DNA of 64,000 bases from Chamaecyparis obtusa (GCA_027943335.1 BSBK01003560.1:809001-873000); one strand, 5' to 3'; shown: positions 22,878 to 35,113, counted from the stretch's first letter. Notes: generated from the letters alone by a model not told the origin. Translations and numbers: made by a program.

Positions 22878-24145
22878 TGTAGACACCTAAAAATCCATTA
22901 GAAAATAAAAGTATTTTTATTTTCTGAAAACCCCTGATGACATCATCATTTGTTAATTAATTATTTATTTAATTAATTAATTAATTTTTATGCCATTAAA
23001 TCCCTTTATTTTAATTAAACATCTTTAATTAAAGAATCCCTCCCCAAATCATTTAAATCAATTTTAAGTGATTTTCCTCTCTTTATTAAATCAATATTTA
23101 ATAAATGATGTCACATTCCCTAAATAATTTTTATATTTATTTAAAGCCCAAAATCCTAAGAATCTTCTAGCTTTTCCTAAACCCTTCCAATCTTTCCTAA
23201 ACTTCCCTAAACCTTTCCTAAACCCATTTAGGAGATGTTTCCTACATTTCTTAGCCTAATATAGGTCCTCTTTGACTTTTGGTCAAACCTCTCCATTAAT
23301 GAGTCTTATAAACTTATTAATAGCCTCTTACACACTCTTTAAGGCTTCTTACAGCCTCATAAAGAGACCTATGTCTCTTCTTCCACTCTTGTTCCCCTTG
23401 CACACTTCCCTAGTGTTTCTCACACATGTGTGAGCAACCTTAACCCAAGGTCAAACCTTACCATGCCCCAAACCTTACCTCAAACTCTACCTCAGACCTT
23501 ACCTCTAACTCTAACTCCTCTTCCTAACCCAAGCCCTTAGGAAAATCCTATCAATACTCCTCTCTTCCAAGAGAAAATCTTTATCTTATTTTTTATCTTC
23601 AATGCATTGTTATCATGCTCATTTACTTCTAGACTTAGCATAATCAATCATAATTGTTAGATTTCATTGTTTTTAAAGCTTTCTAACACATCTTAGCTTA
23701 GCATAATGGATTAAACATAATTTATTTCATTGTTTTTCATAGCATATAGCATCATATCACATCTCATTTGCTTTAAAAAAATCTTAGAATAAGCATCATG
23801 TAGCTTAATCTGTATCTTAGCTTCATTTTGGTTCCTTGGGCTCTAGGGGGAAATCAGATCTTCTATACCTAATTATGTGCCAATATAGAGTATCCATGGT
23901 CCTTGAATGATCCCAATCCCCCCTAATAATCATAAGGGATTTTCTCCATTTGATTCAAGAGCACACCCACATCCCTAAAGTCAAGAACAAATCAAACAGT
24001 GACAAGGTGCTCCTGTTTCAGTTCTATCTGAGTGTCGTTGCAAATGTTTTTTTTTTAATGCTTAGGAATATGTTGTTAAATTCATTTTAACTAATGTTTG
24101 AATGTCTACGCCTATTCTGAATAGGTTAACTTTGCACTGATCACA
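22878..24145 (+). repeat. 3' LTR of the G-patch element
   Basis: It starts TGTAGACACCTAAAA and ends CACTGATCACA. It is collinear with the 5' LTR, with about the same length (1268 against 1273 bp). By eye identity is above 90 percent; one 18-bp unit in a CTACCTCAAACT run is absent relative to the 5' copy. Confidence 0.85.
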
Positions 24146-24539
24146 ATATGTAATGTACATATAAAATATTCAGAATATAACATGTCTATCAAATGTCTAA
24201 AATAACATGTAATGTCAACTAGGGCTATGTCCTGATCCATGACCTAATGGTGGTCCACGTCATCCAGATCTATGTGTGAAATAAATAAATAAAATATGTG
24301 TCATGTATACATGTCAAATAAATTTAATACTTATTTAAGAAAAATTATATAAAGATGTCTAAAATTATCGGTAAGTCATGCTCCGTGGGATCGCTAGGTG
24401 TCTGTAAATCTCCATAGCCTAACATATAGTCAAAAAGATCTTGGAGTACATATAAATATCAATCATTTAATTTTAAAATAAATATACTCGTTTAGATACA
24501 TGTACATAAGTTTTAAATAAAATTGAAAAAATTAAATAA
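24146..24539. other. No recognisable feature
   Basis: AT-rich sequence between the 3' LTR and the unidentified minus-strand pseudogene. No motif or open frame of note. Confidence 0.4.
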
Positions 24540-25842
24540 ATATATATAGTAGTAGTATATAATGCTCTCCCGATATTGCTCAAGTCTGAATCATGTAACG
24601 ACGCCTTTGAGGGATCAATCTTCTTATTTGTAAGCAATGTGGTGAAAATTTGACATGATGAAGGAGCATGGTTAGGTGGAGATGCATCATCATTAACTCC
24701 AGTCTGCTGAGGAGTTATAGATGGTGTAGGAATATCCTCCTCTCTCTATACACCCTGAGAACCTGATCCAATAGAACCTCACGAAAGACTGATGGTGACA
24801 TGTGATGAGATCCCACTGAGAGTAATCTCGGTGACTTCCTGTAAAGCTTGATACACACAAAGTAGATCACTAGAAAAACATGCACCCATATGATGTAAAG
24901 AATCCACCCATGATAAAACTACAACCTCAAGAGGAAATGGTATGTCTGCTATTTGGTACAAATCATCACTAGAGGATGCCTTGTGTGCAGGTGTAGGAAT
25001 GGTAGTATGAGAATGTAACATGTATCTCCTGCAGCAGTCAGATGACATCTAATGAATGTGTGTCTCGATACTCATGAGACTAGAATATACATCCATCGTA
25101 GTGTCATCTAGTACCCTCTCTCCTGCAGCTATCATTTCCAAACCTTTTGGCATAACCAAAAGTTTTGGACCCTCCTTTTCCCACTTATTAGTGGACGTAG
25201 GAGCATCAATTGGCCTAAATCTATTTGATAAATGCCTCCTCCCCTATCTAGCATAACCTAAAAAATCTATGTAATCCACCTCATAATACAAATGGAATTT
25301 TGCAAATAATTGTTTGCAAAAATATAATGGAATCTCATCCTTTTGGGGCTACCTATGATGAGCATCCAACCAACAAGGATATATAAATGGTGCAACAAGG
25401 TCATTTGTGCACCTAATAACTATATAACCTCTAACCTGAGCCTTGTTTGTGTAATGTGAAAACATAGTCTTCACCATAGCGGTTGAGACCTTAGAGTCAA
25501 TTTGTCTATACTTCACAGTGCCAATAACACTGTGAGACAAAGAAGTGTGGAAAGTATCAATAATGATTCTATCATAGGGGTTGTATGATTTAACTATCTA
25601 AATCATACAGACCAAATCCTCTCTAATACTATTCGCCCTATCCCTATTAGGGAGGGTAGAGGATGTCTCAATGGTATGATCAAGAACCTCGATCAAGTAA
25701 TTCAATCTAGCAATAGTATCAGCAAATAAGTGTTCTCTCTCCTCTCGAGATGAGGTAGACCTATGTGTAGAGTGGGCATTGCCACCCCCTTGAAGACTAG
25801 CATCTTTTGATGATGCAGATGTTTCCCCAATACAGGATGCCA
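24540..25842 (-). pseudogene. Unidentified reading frame, about 430 codons, stop-damaged only
   Basis: From an ATG at 25842 (MASCIGETSASSKDASLQGG) one minus-strand frame runs to about 24540 with roughly seven stops (for example 25600-25598, 25351-25349, 24781-24779) and no frameshift. It has a Ser-rich start, then a helical stretch (LFADTIARLNYLIEVLDHTI). An aromatic-rich central part follows (DLVAPFIYPCWLDAHHR, PLYFCKQLFAKFHLYYEVDY), then a Ser/Pro-rich end. No family is recognised. It could be a host gene relic or a transposon protein. Its upstream side is a microsatellite and then the AACTAGGTT array, so a promoter is not evident. Confidence 0.5.
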
Positions 25843-25880
25843 TGTATGATAGAAAAAATTTATGTGAAAGTATGTAGACA

Positions 25881-25882
<2 letters not shown>

Positions 25883-25913
<31 letters not shown>

Positions 25914-25975
25914 ATATGTATATGTATATACATATACATATACATATACATACATACATATATATCTGCACATGC
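25883..25975. repeat. Compound microsatellite
   Basis: A (TG)n run of about 14 units is followed by TATATG and ATACAT units. It makes spurious frames on both strands. Confidence 0.95.
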
Positions 25976-26129
25976 ATATACATATGTACAATATTTTTAA
26001 AAATAATCTAATTTAAAGAACATACACATTATGATCATCTACTTTGTAAAAACACTATATATGAACAATATAAGTACATATATTTAAGAAACATGACAAA
26101 AAATGAATGATATTTGAAGTATGGAACTA

Positions 26130-26835
26130 TTGTATTCAAGACTGCTTGTTAACTAGGTTTGAAGTACATGGAACTTAACTAGGTAAACTAAGAAAATGAC
26201 TAGGTTAACTAACATTAAAACTAGATTAAAACTAAGGTTAACTAGGTTTGAAGTATGGTTAACTACCTGAACTATGTATAGTTATGTTTTATGTAACATT
26301 TTATGGGAATAATTTTATAATGTTTCAAATGCTTGAAAATGTTTGTTACATTTTACATGAACAAAATTTAAATATGTAGATTTAATATAAACATGACAAA
26401 AAATGAATGATATTTATAATTTAAGCATATTTATACATGTGTGTATACACAAACCACATTTATCCAACTCACATGAATAAAACATAAATACATGGTTAGT
26501 TCTTCTAGGTTAACTAGGTTTGAAGTATGGCTAACTAGGTTAACTAAATTTCACTAGGCTAACCTGGTTACTTAGGTTAGAAGTATAGTTGATTAGGTTA
26601 ACTAAGTTTGACTAGGTTAACTAGGTTGACTAGGTTAACTATATTTGTTTAGGTATGGTTATCTAAGTTTGATTAGGTTAACTAGGTTTAAAATATGGTT
26701 AACTAGGGTTAAAAGTAATTTTGACTAGGTTTGAAGTATGGTTAACTACATTAACTAAATTTGAATAAGTTAGCTAAGGTTAGCTAGGTCAACTAAATTT
26801 TCAATTAAGTTAACTAAGGTTAGCCAGGTTAACTA
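26130..26835. repeat. Degenerate GGTTAACTAGGTT array, left half
   Basis: Words of the type GGTTAACTAGGTT and TTTGAAGTATGGTTAACTA recur some 40 times with irregular spacing of about 12-25 bp. The same words resume at 35774-35970, so the array was one block before the insertion at 26836-35773. Confidence 0.85.
26831..26835. other. Target-site duplication, left copy (AACTA)
   Basis: AACTA directly precedes the 5' LTR at 26836 and directly follows the 3' LTR at 35774-35778. AACTA is frequent in this array, so the match alone is weak; exact adjacency at both ends strengthens it. Confidence 0.65.
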
Positions 26836-27228
26836 CGTTAGAGTAATAAAGTGTTTACGTATTAATTAAATCATGTTTCATTTAATTACTAAGTCATGTA
26901 TTACCTCTTTTTTGCTTAAGCTAAACTTTAGGCATATAATAATTAATTACTTTATTAATTATTCTCATGCAACCTAGGTTTGTTCACCCTTTTAGGGTTT
27001 TGATCTCTATTTATAAGGATTGATCTCCTCTGTTTTAATAATAGATTATTGAGAAACATTCATTTTATTGAATTATAACTTTTATTTTTGCACATCAAGA
27101 ATGTCTCCTCTTTCATGGATCCATGCATTTCGGCCTCTCTAGCTTATTGTTTCTCTCTCTTTCTATGACAAGTGTTTGCATGCAAATGTTCTTGGGAGTT
27201 GTGGGTTGTTTACTCGTCAACTCCAATA
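26836..27228 (+). repeat. 5' LTR of the outer nested element
   Basis: It is collinear with 35380-35773 with scattered differences. It starts CGTTAGAG where the 3' copy has TGTTAGAG, and ends CTCCAATA directly before the primer-binding site. The end is TA, not the usual CA, in both copies. Confidence 0.85.
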
Positions 27229-27240
27229 TGGTATTAGAGC
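27229..27240 (+). other. Primer-binding site, initiator tRNA-Met type
   Basis: TGGTATTAGAGC differs by one base from the common plant site TGGTATCAGAGC and abuts the LTR end. Confidence 0.85.
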
Positions 27241-29151
27241 TTCAAATCTGTTTGCCCTTGTCATCTTCTTGAGAGATTCGATTGTGTTCATCAGATCTAC
27301 ATTTTTAGAGGGTTTTCTGTCAGGTTTGGGGGATCTCTATTTCTGATCATCTTGGCTTCAAACAGACCTCACTGTTGTGTTCAGAGCACCCAAGAAGCCC
27401 CAAATCCATATAAAATTTGTCCAATTTGGACAAAGTTGGAATTTGTGGCAAATTTTTTTTGCAACCAACCCCAGCACAGATCCCAAGGTGGTCACTATTT
27501 TTTGGGGCATTTATGGCCCAAACAAACATCACAGTTGCATTTGCAGCATCCGACAAACTCTAAATCCATATAAAACTTGTCGATTTTGGACAAATAGGCC
27601 TCAGATGCAAAAAAAAAAAAAAAAATTATGTGTCAGGTCGTACAGCCTCGGCATGCAATCCGAGGCATTTTTGGCTCAAAGGGCACCGCTAAAAACCCTC
27701 TAGTGGTTACCTGCCAGCGGGACCGCCAATGGGACCACTAGGTGCTAGCCCCCCTCTGCGCAAGCTAGGGTCACATGGTCAGCCCCCAGCTGCTAGAGCT
27801 TGAGCCCCTTGGTCACCCACATGACCAAGGGCTATTTCTTTTAGCCCCCAGGTAGATTAGAGCTGTGACAGCCATTTGGGCATCAAATTTAGGCTTGTTG
27901 GTTGTTGATGTCAGCAAGGTTTTGGATACCATTTTGGGCCCTCCGGAGCACTTAGTGGTTTTTTGCTCATATCTTGAGCATACGGTGTCAAAATTGGGCA
28001 AACAAGATATCATCGGAAAGATGGTTCTGAGCTCTATCTAGATCTTGAGGTTTGAATTTCTGATTTTTCTTTTTTGATGGTGTTTTTTACTGTCAAATCT
28101 AGATGTTTAGTTTTGCACTCCGGGAGCTCTATCTTGCGCATATGGACTCCATTTTGGGAAAATGATATATCATTGGAAAACTTGTTCAGAGAGATTTCTA
28201 GTGCTATGAGTCTTTTTTTCTAGATTCTTCTCCAGGTGTATTTTATTCATATTCTTTCATTTTTGCAATTTGGTAGATATCTTGGATGTTACAAGTCCTG
28301 GAATCTCTTCCCTTTGAGGGATGGCTCATCTTTGGCTGTTCTTTTTTTTCAACAACCTTTTCTCTTCTTTGACTAGTGTATAATTCACTTTTGTAGCATT
28401 CTATTATACACACGCATTGAGATAAAGTGTCATTCTATTGCATGTATGAGATCTTGCACATGTTCGTGCTCTTTTTACGCACACTTTGTTATAAAGTGTT
28501 AGGGGGGTTTGATGTTTTCCTTTGTTTTCCATCTACTTTTGTCATGTAAGCATTCCTCCAACCACATTAGCCTCATGTATCTCTATTTGTGTTTGTACTC
28601 TCTCTGCATCTTCGATGTTCTTGGTATCGTGCAGTTCATATCGGACGTTCTTTTCAATGTATCTATCATTGCTCCCTTGTCAGCATTATGGGGGGGGTTT
28701 CTACTATTGGTTCTACTGCTTCCTTAGTTTGAAAGTGTGAGCTATGTATTCAGTATTTGATTCTATGTACTAGGTGGATGCAGTGGATGGGTACCTATGT
28801 ATTCTGATGAGATGGATCATTTACCATGTGGACACTCTTTCTTTCCTATTTTTGGATGCACACTTCCAACTTTGATTGATCATCTCTTCAAACTTTGGTT
28901 TTTTTATGCCATATGTATCTTCGAGTTCAGGTGTTTGCCTTTGTTTGCCTCCTAATTTGAGTAGTGTCATTTGAGGGAACTTGTGCAAATTACAGTATTA
29001 TGTATCTTTGACTTCAGTTGTTTCCCTTTGTTTGCCTCCTAATTCGAGTAGTGTCATTTGAGGGCACTCATGCAGATTACAGTCTTCTCTACCTAGTCAT
29101 ATTTCAATGGAGGATCTTCAAATCAACAGTTACTTCTTGATAGAGTTTACA
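27241..29151 (+). other. Interior of the outer nested element, left part
   Basis: No protein family recognised. A roughly 170-bp spaced pair of similar segments occurs at 27380-27450 and 27535-27600 (AAATCCATATAAAA...TTTGGACAAA). An A-run lies at 27608-27626. A tandem duplication lies at 28912-29085. A short gag-like start is visible at about 29108-29156. Confidence 0.5.
28912..29085 (+). repeat. 87-bp tandem duplication
   Basis: Two direct copies start at 28912 and 28999 with TATGTATCTT and share TTTGCCTCCTAATT and GAGTAGTGTCATTTGAGGG. Confidence 0.85.
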
Positions 29152-29156
29152 ACTTT

Positions 29157-29836
29157 TGACGGAAGGTAGGGAGCATAAGGGGCCAAACAGTGGCACACCC
29201 TAATGATCCTGCCTGCTCAACAACACGCAGAAGCAACTAACAACAAGAACAGTGAGAGAGAATGCAAATCTTTTGTATTGTTATCATTCAAATTGATTCA
29301 TACATGTTGGTTTGTAAGGCCTTCCCAGTTATGGCCAGATATTATAATGAATTATAGAAATCCTCAAACATGCGAGGATCTGTCAAAATCTCTAATCTTC
29401 TATCTTCTTACTTCTATCCAAAAAACTGACTCCTAAACTCTAACCAAACAACTACATTTATACAAGAGGCTACCGAACTGATTCGGCCTTCAGAACCATA
29501 ATCAATAGAAGGAACAGTCAAATCTAGGACCACACACTTCCCAAGGATGGATACCAACATTAAATCCACAACCCAAAATAAATGCACAAGTCAGCCTCAA
29601 TAGAAACTTAAAATAAACTACTCAATAAGCAAGGATGACCAAGCAACAGACAAGCATCGACGAGCACCAGTGAAACAACCAACCACCCAGGAGATAACTG
29701 ACCATACTCGGTAACCAAAGGAAACCGACCAACTATCAAACCAACTCGATCAAAGAAGGAACCGAGCAACACAGACAAACTTCAAAATGTTTTTGGTGAC
29801 ACGGGATTGCCAAGGACCCGAGATGCTCCTGCATCA
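29157..29836 (-). repeat. 3' LTR of the chromovirus
   Basis: On the minus strand it starts TGATGCAGGAGCATC and ends CCTTCCGTCA. The pol reading frame runs into it, so the start of the LTR is also the end of the polyprotein. Confidence 0.88.
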
Positions 29837-30560
29837 GACACCTGGGGTTATTTTGAAATGATTCTCCAAATCATTTAGTAGGTATGATCCAAGTTGCATC
29901 CAACTCAGACTATGAAATCCATGAACTGTCTTCAATCGGTCTATTCTTCCACTTTACTAGATATTCCATGTACTAGTGTTTTCCTCTTGTACTTTTACCA
30001 AATCTTTGCTCCAAAATGTATTCAACTTCTTCATTCTGCTTCTTAGGGTACTCTATCAGTATTTCCATTTCTTCATCAGGTTCATGATACTCATACAAAT
30101 CAGCAATGTTGAAAATAGGTGAAATATCCATGTCATTAGGTAACTCAATCTCATATGTATTTCCACTGTCAAATTTTCTCAGGATCTTCCAAGGTCCAAA
30201 CTTCTTCATTTTCAGCTTTCCATATGTTCCAAAAGGAAATCGGCCTTTCTTCAAATGAACCATTACTTCATCATCAACATCAAAATTCTTATGTCTCCAT
30301 GATCTATCAACTCTATCTTTGTATTTTATATTACTCTCTTCCAGCTTCATCTTCACATCTTCATGCAATGTCTTCATGTACTCAACAAATTTTACTCCAT
30401 CACTTCTCTTACTTTCATCATCAATGTCCCTCAAATCAGATATACCTCTCAGCTGTATGCCACTCACAATCTCAAATGGTGTTTTTCCAGTACTCCTATT
30501 CACTGAATTATTGTATGCAAACTCTACTTGTGCCAACACAGAATCTCAATTACTCAGTGT
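29830..30560 (-). pseudogene. Chromovirus integrase C-terminus and chromodomain
   Basis: From about 30539 the frame reads MLAQVEFAYNNSVNRSTGKT, the end of the integrase core. It continues through a basic block with KKGRFPFGTYGKLK and KFGPWKILRKF, then ISPIFNIADLYEY. The chromodomain follows: VEYILEQRFGKSTRG, then after an in-frame TAG at about 29970, YMEYLVKWKNRPIEDSSW. Chromodomains of this type bind histone marks and can bias integration. Two more stops precede the LTR. The frame differs from that of the upstream integrase block, so an indel lies near 30560. Confidence 0.88.
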
Positions 30561-31721
30561 GTCTCCAACTAAACATCTCAAAAGATTTCCCAAACTTCTG
30601 TTCACAACTTATGTCTGTCCATTTGTTTTTGGTGAAATGTAGAACTATATTTCAACTCAGTGCCAAACTTCTTCCAAAGAGTTTTCCAAAAGTATCCAAC
30701 AAATTTACTATCTCAGTCAGAGATAATACTCCTCGGTAATCCATGCAATCTAACAATTTCCTTAAAGAAAAGATATGCTACATGTACTGCGTCTGATGTC
30801 TTTCTGCATGGTATAAAATGTGCCATCTTAGAAAATCTATCCACAACAACAAATATGGAATCATTACCTCTTACTGTCTTTGGTAAGCTAAGAACAAAAT
30901 CCATACTGATGTTAATCCAAGGATTCTTAGGAATAGCAATCGGTGTATACAATCCAGTATTCTAACTTACTCCTTTTGCAACTTGACAAACTCCACAACT
31001 TTTCACAAATTTTTGAACATCTTTATACAACTGTGGCCAAAAGTATTTCTCCTTAAGAAAATTCAATGTCTTATCAATTCCAAAATGTCTAGCGAAACCA
31101 CTACTATGTTTCTCTTTTATCAAATTATTTCTCATTGGTCCTCTTGGTATACACAACTGAATACATTTAAACAACATACCTTCCTAAAGAAAATATTCTT
31201 CCCATTTAGTACTTGGTTGATCTTGAATAGGTGCTATGCACTTTCTCCATGACTTAGAAAAATCAAGATCAACTTCATAAGAATCTCTCATCTCATCAAA
31301 ACCAAGAACTTGAATTTTCATCTCGGTCATCAAAGATCTTCTACTCAATGCATCAGCAACTCAGTTAGTGACTCCACTCTTATGCTTTATCACAAATGTA
31401 TAACTCTGCAAATACTCAACCTATTTCATATATCTCTAATTCAACTTATTCTGACTACCCAAATATTGTAAAGCCTTATGATCAGTATACAACACAAATT
31501 CACTCAGTATCAAATAATGTCTCCATTTCTTCAAGGCTTGAACAATAGCATAGAATTCTTGATCATACACAGAATATTTTCTTCTAGCATCATTCAACTT
31601 TTTACTAAAGAAAGTAACAGGTTTACCTTCTTGACTCAACACAGCTCCAATTGCACTTCCACTTGAATCACATTCCACTTGAAATACCTTACTGAAATCA
31701 GGCAATGCCAAAACACGCAAT
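30561..31721 (-). pseudogene. Chromovirus RNase H and integrase
   Basis: At 31720-31436 the frame reads [20 protein letters not shown] and then [20 protein letters not shown], the Ty3/gypsy RNase H. After damage, 31177-30962 has HFGIDKTLNFLKEKYFWP and CGVCQVAKG, the zinc-binding integrase N-terminus (HHCC). At 30952-30713 it reads [16 protein letters not shown] and [15 protein letters not shown] up to GLPRSIISD, carrying the first two acidic residues of the catalytic DDE core. RNase H removes template RNA; integrase inserts the DNA copy. Stops separate the blocks but they keep one frame from 31720 to 30713. Confidence 0.92.
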
Positions 31722-33190
31722 TCAACAACCTTCTACTTCAAAGTCAAAACTTTTATCAACTCCATGTGTCCATTTGAATTCTCTTTTGTCTCCTCTCATA
31801 GTCTCAGTCATAGCATTACAAATTGCACTGAAATTCCTTATGAACTTTCGGTAAAAAATTGCCAATCCATGAAATAATCTTACCTCACTAGCATTTTCAA
31901 GTGTAGGCCAATTCAAAATAGCTTCAACCTTTTCAGGATCCATTTTCAAACCATCAACTGAAATCACAAATCCCAAATACACAATCTCTTCTTTTTTGAA
32001 TGAACACTTTTTCATATTTATCAACAACTTTTCCTCTTTCAATCTTTGCAAAACTTGTCTAACATGTAACAAATGTTCTTCTCTAGTCTTACTGAATATC
32101 AGAATATCATCAAGATATACAATGACAAACTTACCCAAGAATTTCTTCAAAACTTCATTCATCAGCCTCATAAAAGTACTTGGTGCATTAGTTAAACCAA
32201 AAGGCATAACCAACCACTCATAAAAACCTTCTTTTGTCTTGAAAAAAATCTTCCATTCATCACATTCTCTGATTCTGATCTAATGATACCCACTTTTCAA
32301 ATCAATTTTGGTAAAATACTTTGCTTCAGTCAAACTGTCCATTATGTCATCCATTCTCAGTATAGGAAACTTATACTTCACTATTATCTTATTCATTGCT
32401 CTGGAATCAGTACACATTCACCATTCTCCATTCTTCTTCGGTGCCAATATAATAGGTATTGCACAAGGACTCAAACTTTCTCTGATCAAACCTTTCTCTA
32501 GCAACTCTTGAATTTGTTGGTTCAATTCATGATTCTCGGTAGGTGTCAACCGATGAGGTGCCTTATTTGGTAAACTAGCTCCAGGGATAAGATCCATACA
32601 ATGATCAATGATTCTCTTCGGTGGCAAACCATCGGGTACATTATCAAAAATGATCTCACTATACTTGGTGAGTAACTTATCAATCTCCTCAAGAACACTA
32701 TCCTCTATTTTCTTACTCAATTTTTTAGGGATCACAAAAAAACATATATCATTCTTCTTCAAATCCTTAACAAACTTTCTTCCTTCCATCAAGCAAACTT
32801 TTACAGATGTGCAAACATTACTAACAGGTTCTTCCATCAAAGGTAACAAGATTTGTTTCTTTCCATCAACCAAAACAGTATACTTATGCAATCTTCCATC
32901 ATATATAGCATGTTTATCATATTACCAAGGTCTACCCAACAAAATATGACAACAATCCATAGGCATGATATCACATAACACCTTATCATAGTATTTACCA
33001 ATCTTCAAATTCACATAACATTGTTCACTTACCAAGAGTGTATGTTCATCTTTGATCCATGAAATCTGATAGGGTTTTGGATGTTCCAACCTTTTCAACT
33101 ATAATTTTGTGACCATCTCCTCAGATGCCAGATTCTCCAAGCTACCGTTGTCAATGATTAACTTCCAAACTTTGTCAGAAACTCTACATC
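31722..33190 (-). pseudogene. Chromovirus protease and reverse transcriptase
   Basis: Protease is seen near 33160-32930 as DNGSLENLASEEMV and CCHILLGRPW; the active site reads D-N-G where D-x-G is usual. At 32891-32418 the frame reads LPPKRIIDHCMDLIPG to PIILAPKKNGEW, the start of reverse transcriptase. It continues past TGA and TAG codons (around 32415 and 32281) to [31 protein letters not shown] and [14 protein letters not shown], with the catalytic YLDD at about 32105. The thumb ([20 protein letters not shown]) follows. A frame change near 31721 leads into RNase H. Confidence 0.94.
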
Positions 33191-33299
33191 TGGTCTTGAA
33201 CAAACTTTTCCTTACCAAATATTCCTTTTTTCTTTCATTCCAAAGTGCTCTTCTTACCATCAAGTTATTTTCCTTCTCATTCTTGCACCAAAGTATTCA

Positions 33300-34292
33300 T
33301 ACTGCTACCAACCTTCTTACTTGCATGTGTACATTCAAAAGATCTATGTCCTTCCTCTCCACAATTGTAACAAGTTCCTCAAAAACTTCCTCTGCTATAA
33401 CCACGTTGGTAGTTACTGCCTCTACCTCTAGATGAACTTTCTCCTTTCCACTTGATCTTGCCTTTATCTAGATTTGTCTTTTCAGGTTCAGATCTACTAT
33501 TTTCACCATGGGATCTACCTCTTCCTCTAGGGAATCTACCACCTCTACCTCTTTGTCTTTGCTCATGTCTCTTATTCAATTTCTCCTCAGCTTTAGATCC
33601 AAATTGATAAGCCTCTTCAATGTTCTCCAATTTGACCAAACTGATTTCTTCTTGGATGGAAACTCTCAAACCATTCTAGCAATTCTTTCCACATCATCTT
33701 CATCATGTCCAAATCTGATATCTAATCTATAGAATTCCTTAGTATATTCCTTTATCGAGCTATCTTTCTGCCTTAGACTTTGCATTCACCTAACTAGGTT
33801 AATCTGATAATCACCAGGTAATAATTTTCCTTTCAACTTATTTACCATTTTATTCCATACCTTGATTTTGTCTTTTCCTTTCCTCTTTCTGTCCAGTTGC
33901 AGATGTTCCCACCATAAGGATGCACGGCTCTTCAGCTTTGTGGTTGCAATTTTCACCTTCTTATCTTCAGGTATATTTTCATACTCAAAATAATTTTCCA
34001 TCTCAGTGATCCAATCCACCAATTCATCAAAATCCAACTTTCCACCATACTCAGGAGGATTAAAATGTGGTGTAGACTTCAGACTTGTGAAAGCCTTCAA
34101 AAATATTTCTTCACTCTAATCCATCACAGGTGCAGGTTTTGCATCACCTTATTCCACCTCAACTTCATCATCACTAACATCCTCAATATGTCTTCCTCTT
34201 CTCTAGGTTGTTTCAACAGCTTCTAATCTAGCAGCAATTTCTCTCAACATGTCTACCAATCCTGGATCTGCATCTTGCCTCCCATGAACCAT
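33300..34292 (-). pseudogene. Chromovirus gag with CCHC zinc knuckle
   Basis: The likely start is an ATG at 34292 (MVHGRQDADPGLVDMLREIA), in frame with the capsid-like block at 34100-33786 (FNPPEYGGKLDFDELVDWI, SRASLWWEHLQL). A later segment in another frame (33669-33379) is Arg/Gly/Ser-rich. After one stop it ends in CYNCGEEGHRSFEC, a complete CCHC zinc knuckle at about 33372-33331. Gag binds and packages element RNA. There are several in-frame stops (about 34190, 34155, 34121) and a frameshift between 33786 and 33669. Confidence 0.9.
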
Positions 34293-34410
34293 CTTGAAAA
34301 CCCTCTGCAATTGTAGGTTAGATCACAGTCTGCTACCCCACAAAAATCAACTAGGGCTTCACAAGAAGGAACCTTCAAACCTATATTTACAAACCTAGAT
34401 CAAGATCTCA

Positions 34411-34428
34411 CCTCGCTCTGATACTACC
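34411..34428 (-). other. Chromovirus primer-binding site
   Basis: The minus strand reads GGTAGTATCAGAGCGAGG directly after the right LTR. It resembles the initiator tRNA-Met site TGGTATCAGAGC with a small change at the start. Confidence 0.75.
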
Positions 34429-35108
34429 TAACTCAAGGCAGGGAGCATAAGGGGCCAAATGATCTCACGCCCTAATGATCCAGCCTGCTCAACAACAAGC
34501 ATAAGAAACTAATAACAAGAACAGTGAGAGAGAATGCAAATCTTTTGTATTATTATCATTCAAATTGATTCATACATGTCGGGCTGCAAGGCCTTCCTGG
34601 TTATGGCCAGATATTACAATGAATTACAGAAATCCTCAAACATGCGAGGATCTATCAAAATCTCTAATCTTCTATCTTCTTACTTCTATCCAAAAAAATG
34701 ACTCCTAAACTCTAACCAAACAACTACATTTATACAAGAGGCTACCGAACTGAGTCGGCCTTCAGATCCATAATCAATGGAAGGAATGGTCAAATCTGGG
34801 ACCACACGCTTCCCAAGGATGGATACCAACATTAAATCCATGACCTAAAATAAATGCACAAGTTGGCCTCAATAGAAACTTAAAATAAACTAGTTGGTAA
34901 GCAAGGATGACCGAGCAACAAACAAGAATTGTCGAGTGCCAGTGAAACAACTGACCGCCCAGGAGATAACCGACCATACTTGGTAACCAAAGGAAACCGA
35001 CCAACTACCAAACCAACTTGGTCAAAGAAGAAACTGAGCAACACAGACAAACTTTAAAATATTTTTGGTGACACGGGATTGCCAAGGACCCAAGATGCTC
35101 CTGCATTA
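34429..35108 (-). repeat. 5' LTR of the chromovirus
   Basis: Collinear and equal in length (680 bp) with 29157-29836. Its minus-strand start reads TAATGCAGG where the partner has TGATGCAGG, a G-to-A change. Confidence 0.88.
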
Positions 35109-35113
35109 GCTTT

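Larger units (their letters stand above)
11001..24145 (+). mobile_element. Non-autonomous-looking LTR retroelement with G-patch reading frame
   Basis: This is a 13.1 kb element with direct LTRs (11001-12273 and 22878-24145), a primer-binding site (12277-12294) and a polypurine tract just before the 3' LTR. The interior holds a leader, one long decayed reading region (14590-17354) and several repeat blocks, but no reverse transcriptase, RNase H or integrase that I can recognise. Either it is non-autonomous or polymerase was replaced by later insertions and deletions. The flanking five bases do not match (TATAA before, ATATG after), and the first 20 bp of the 5' LTR differ from the 3' LTR. That points to recombination or a rearranged left end. 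Confidence 0.75.
29157..35108 (-). mobile_element. Ty3/gypsy chromovirus nested in the outer element
   Basis: It is a 5952-bp element with two LTRs of exactly 680 bp (29157-29836 and 34429-35108) and a tRNA-Met-type primer-binding site next to the right LTR. The minus-strand order is gag, protease, reverse transcriptase, RNase H, integrase, chromodomain. Flanking pentamers ACTTT (29152-29156) and GCTTT (35109-35113) differ by one base and are read as the target duplication. The coding region has several stops and at least four frame changes, so the copy is dead. A C-terminal chromodomain places it among chromoviruses. Confidence 0.93.

Noticed and set aside
25702..26016. Open frames rich in Val/Tyr/Thr or His/Met around 25.9 kb.
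   Set aside because: They are translations of the TG/TATG microsatellite; only the part from 25842 on the minus strand fits the longer pseudo-frame.
30155..32949. Several plus-strand frames of 60-190 residues across the chromovirus.
   Set aside because: They are antisense shadows of clearly recognisable minus-strand pol.
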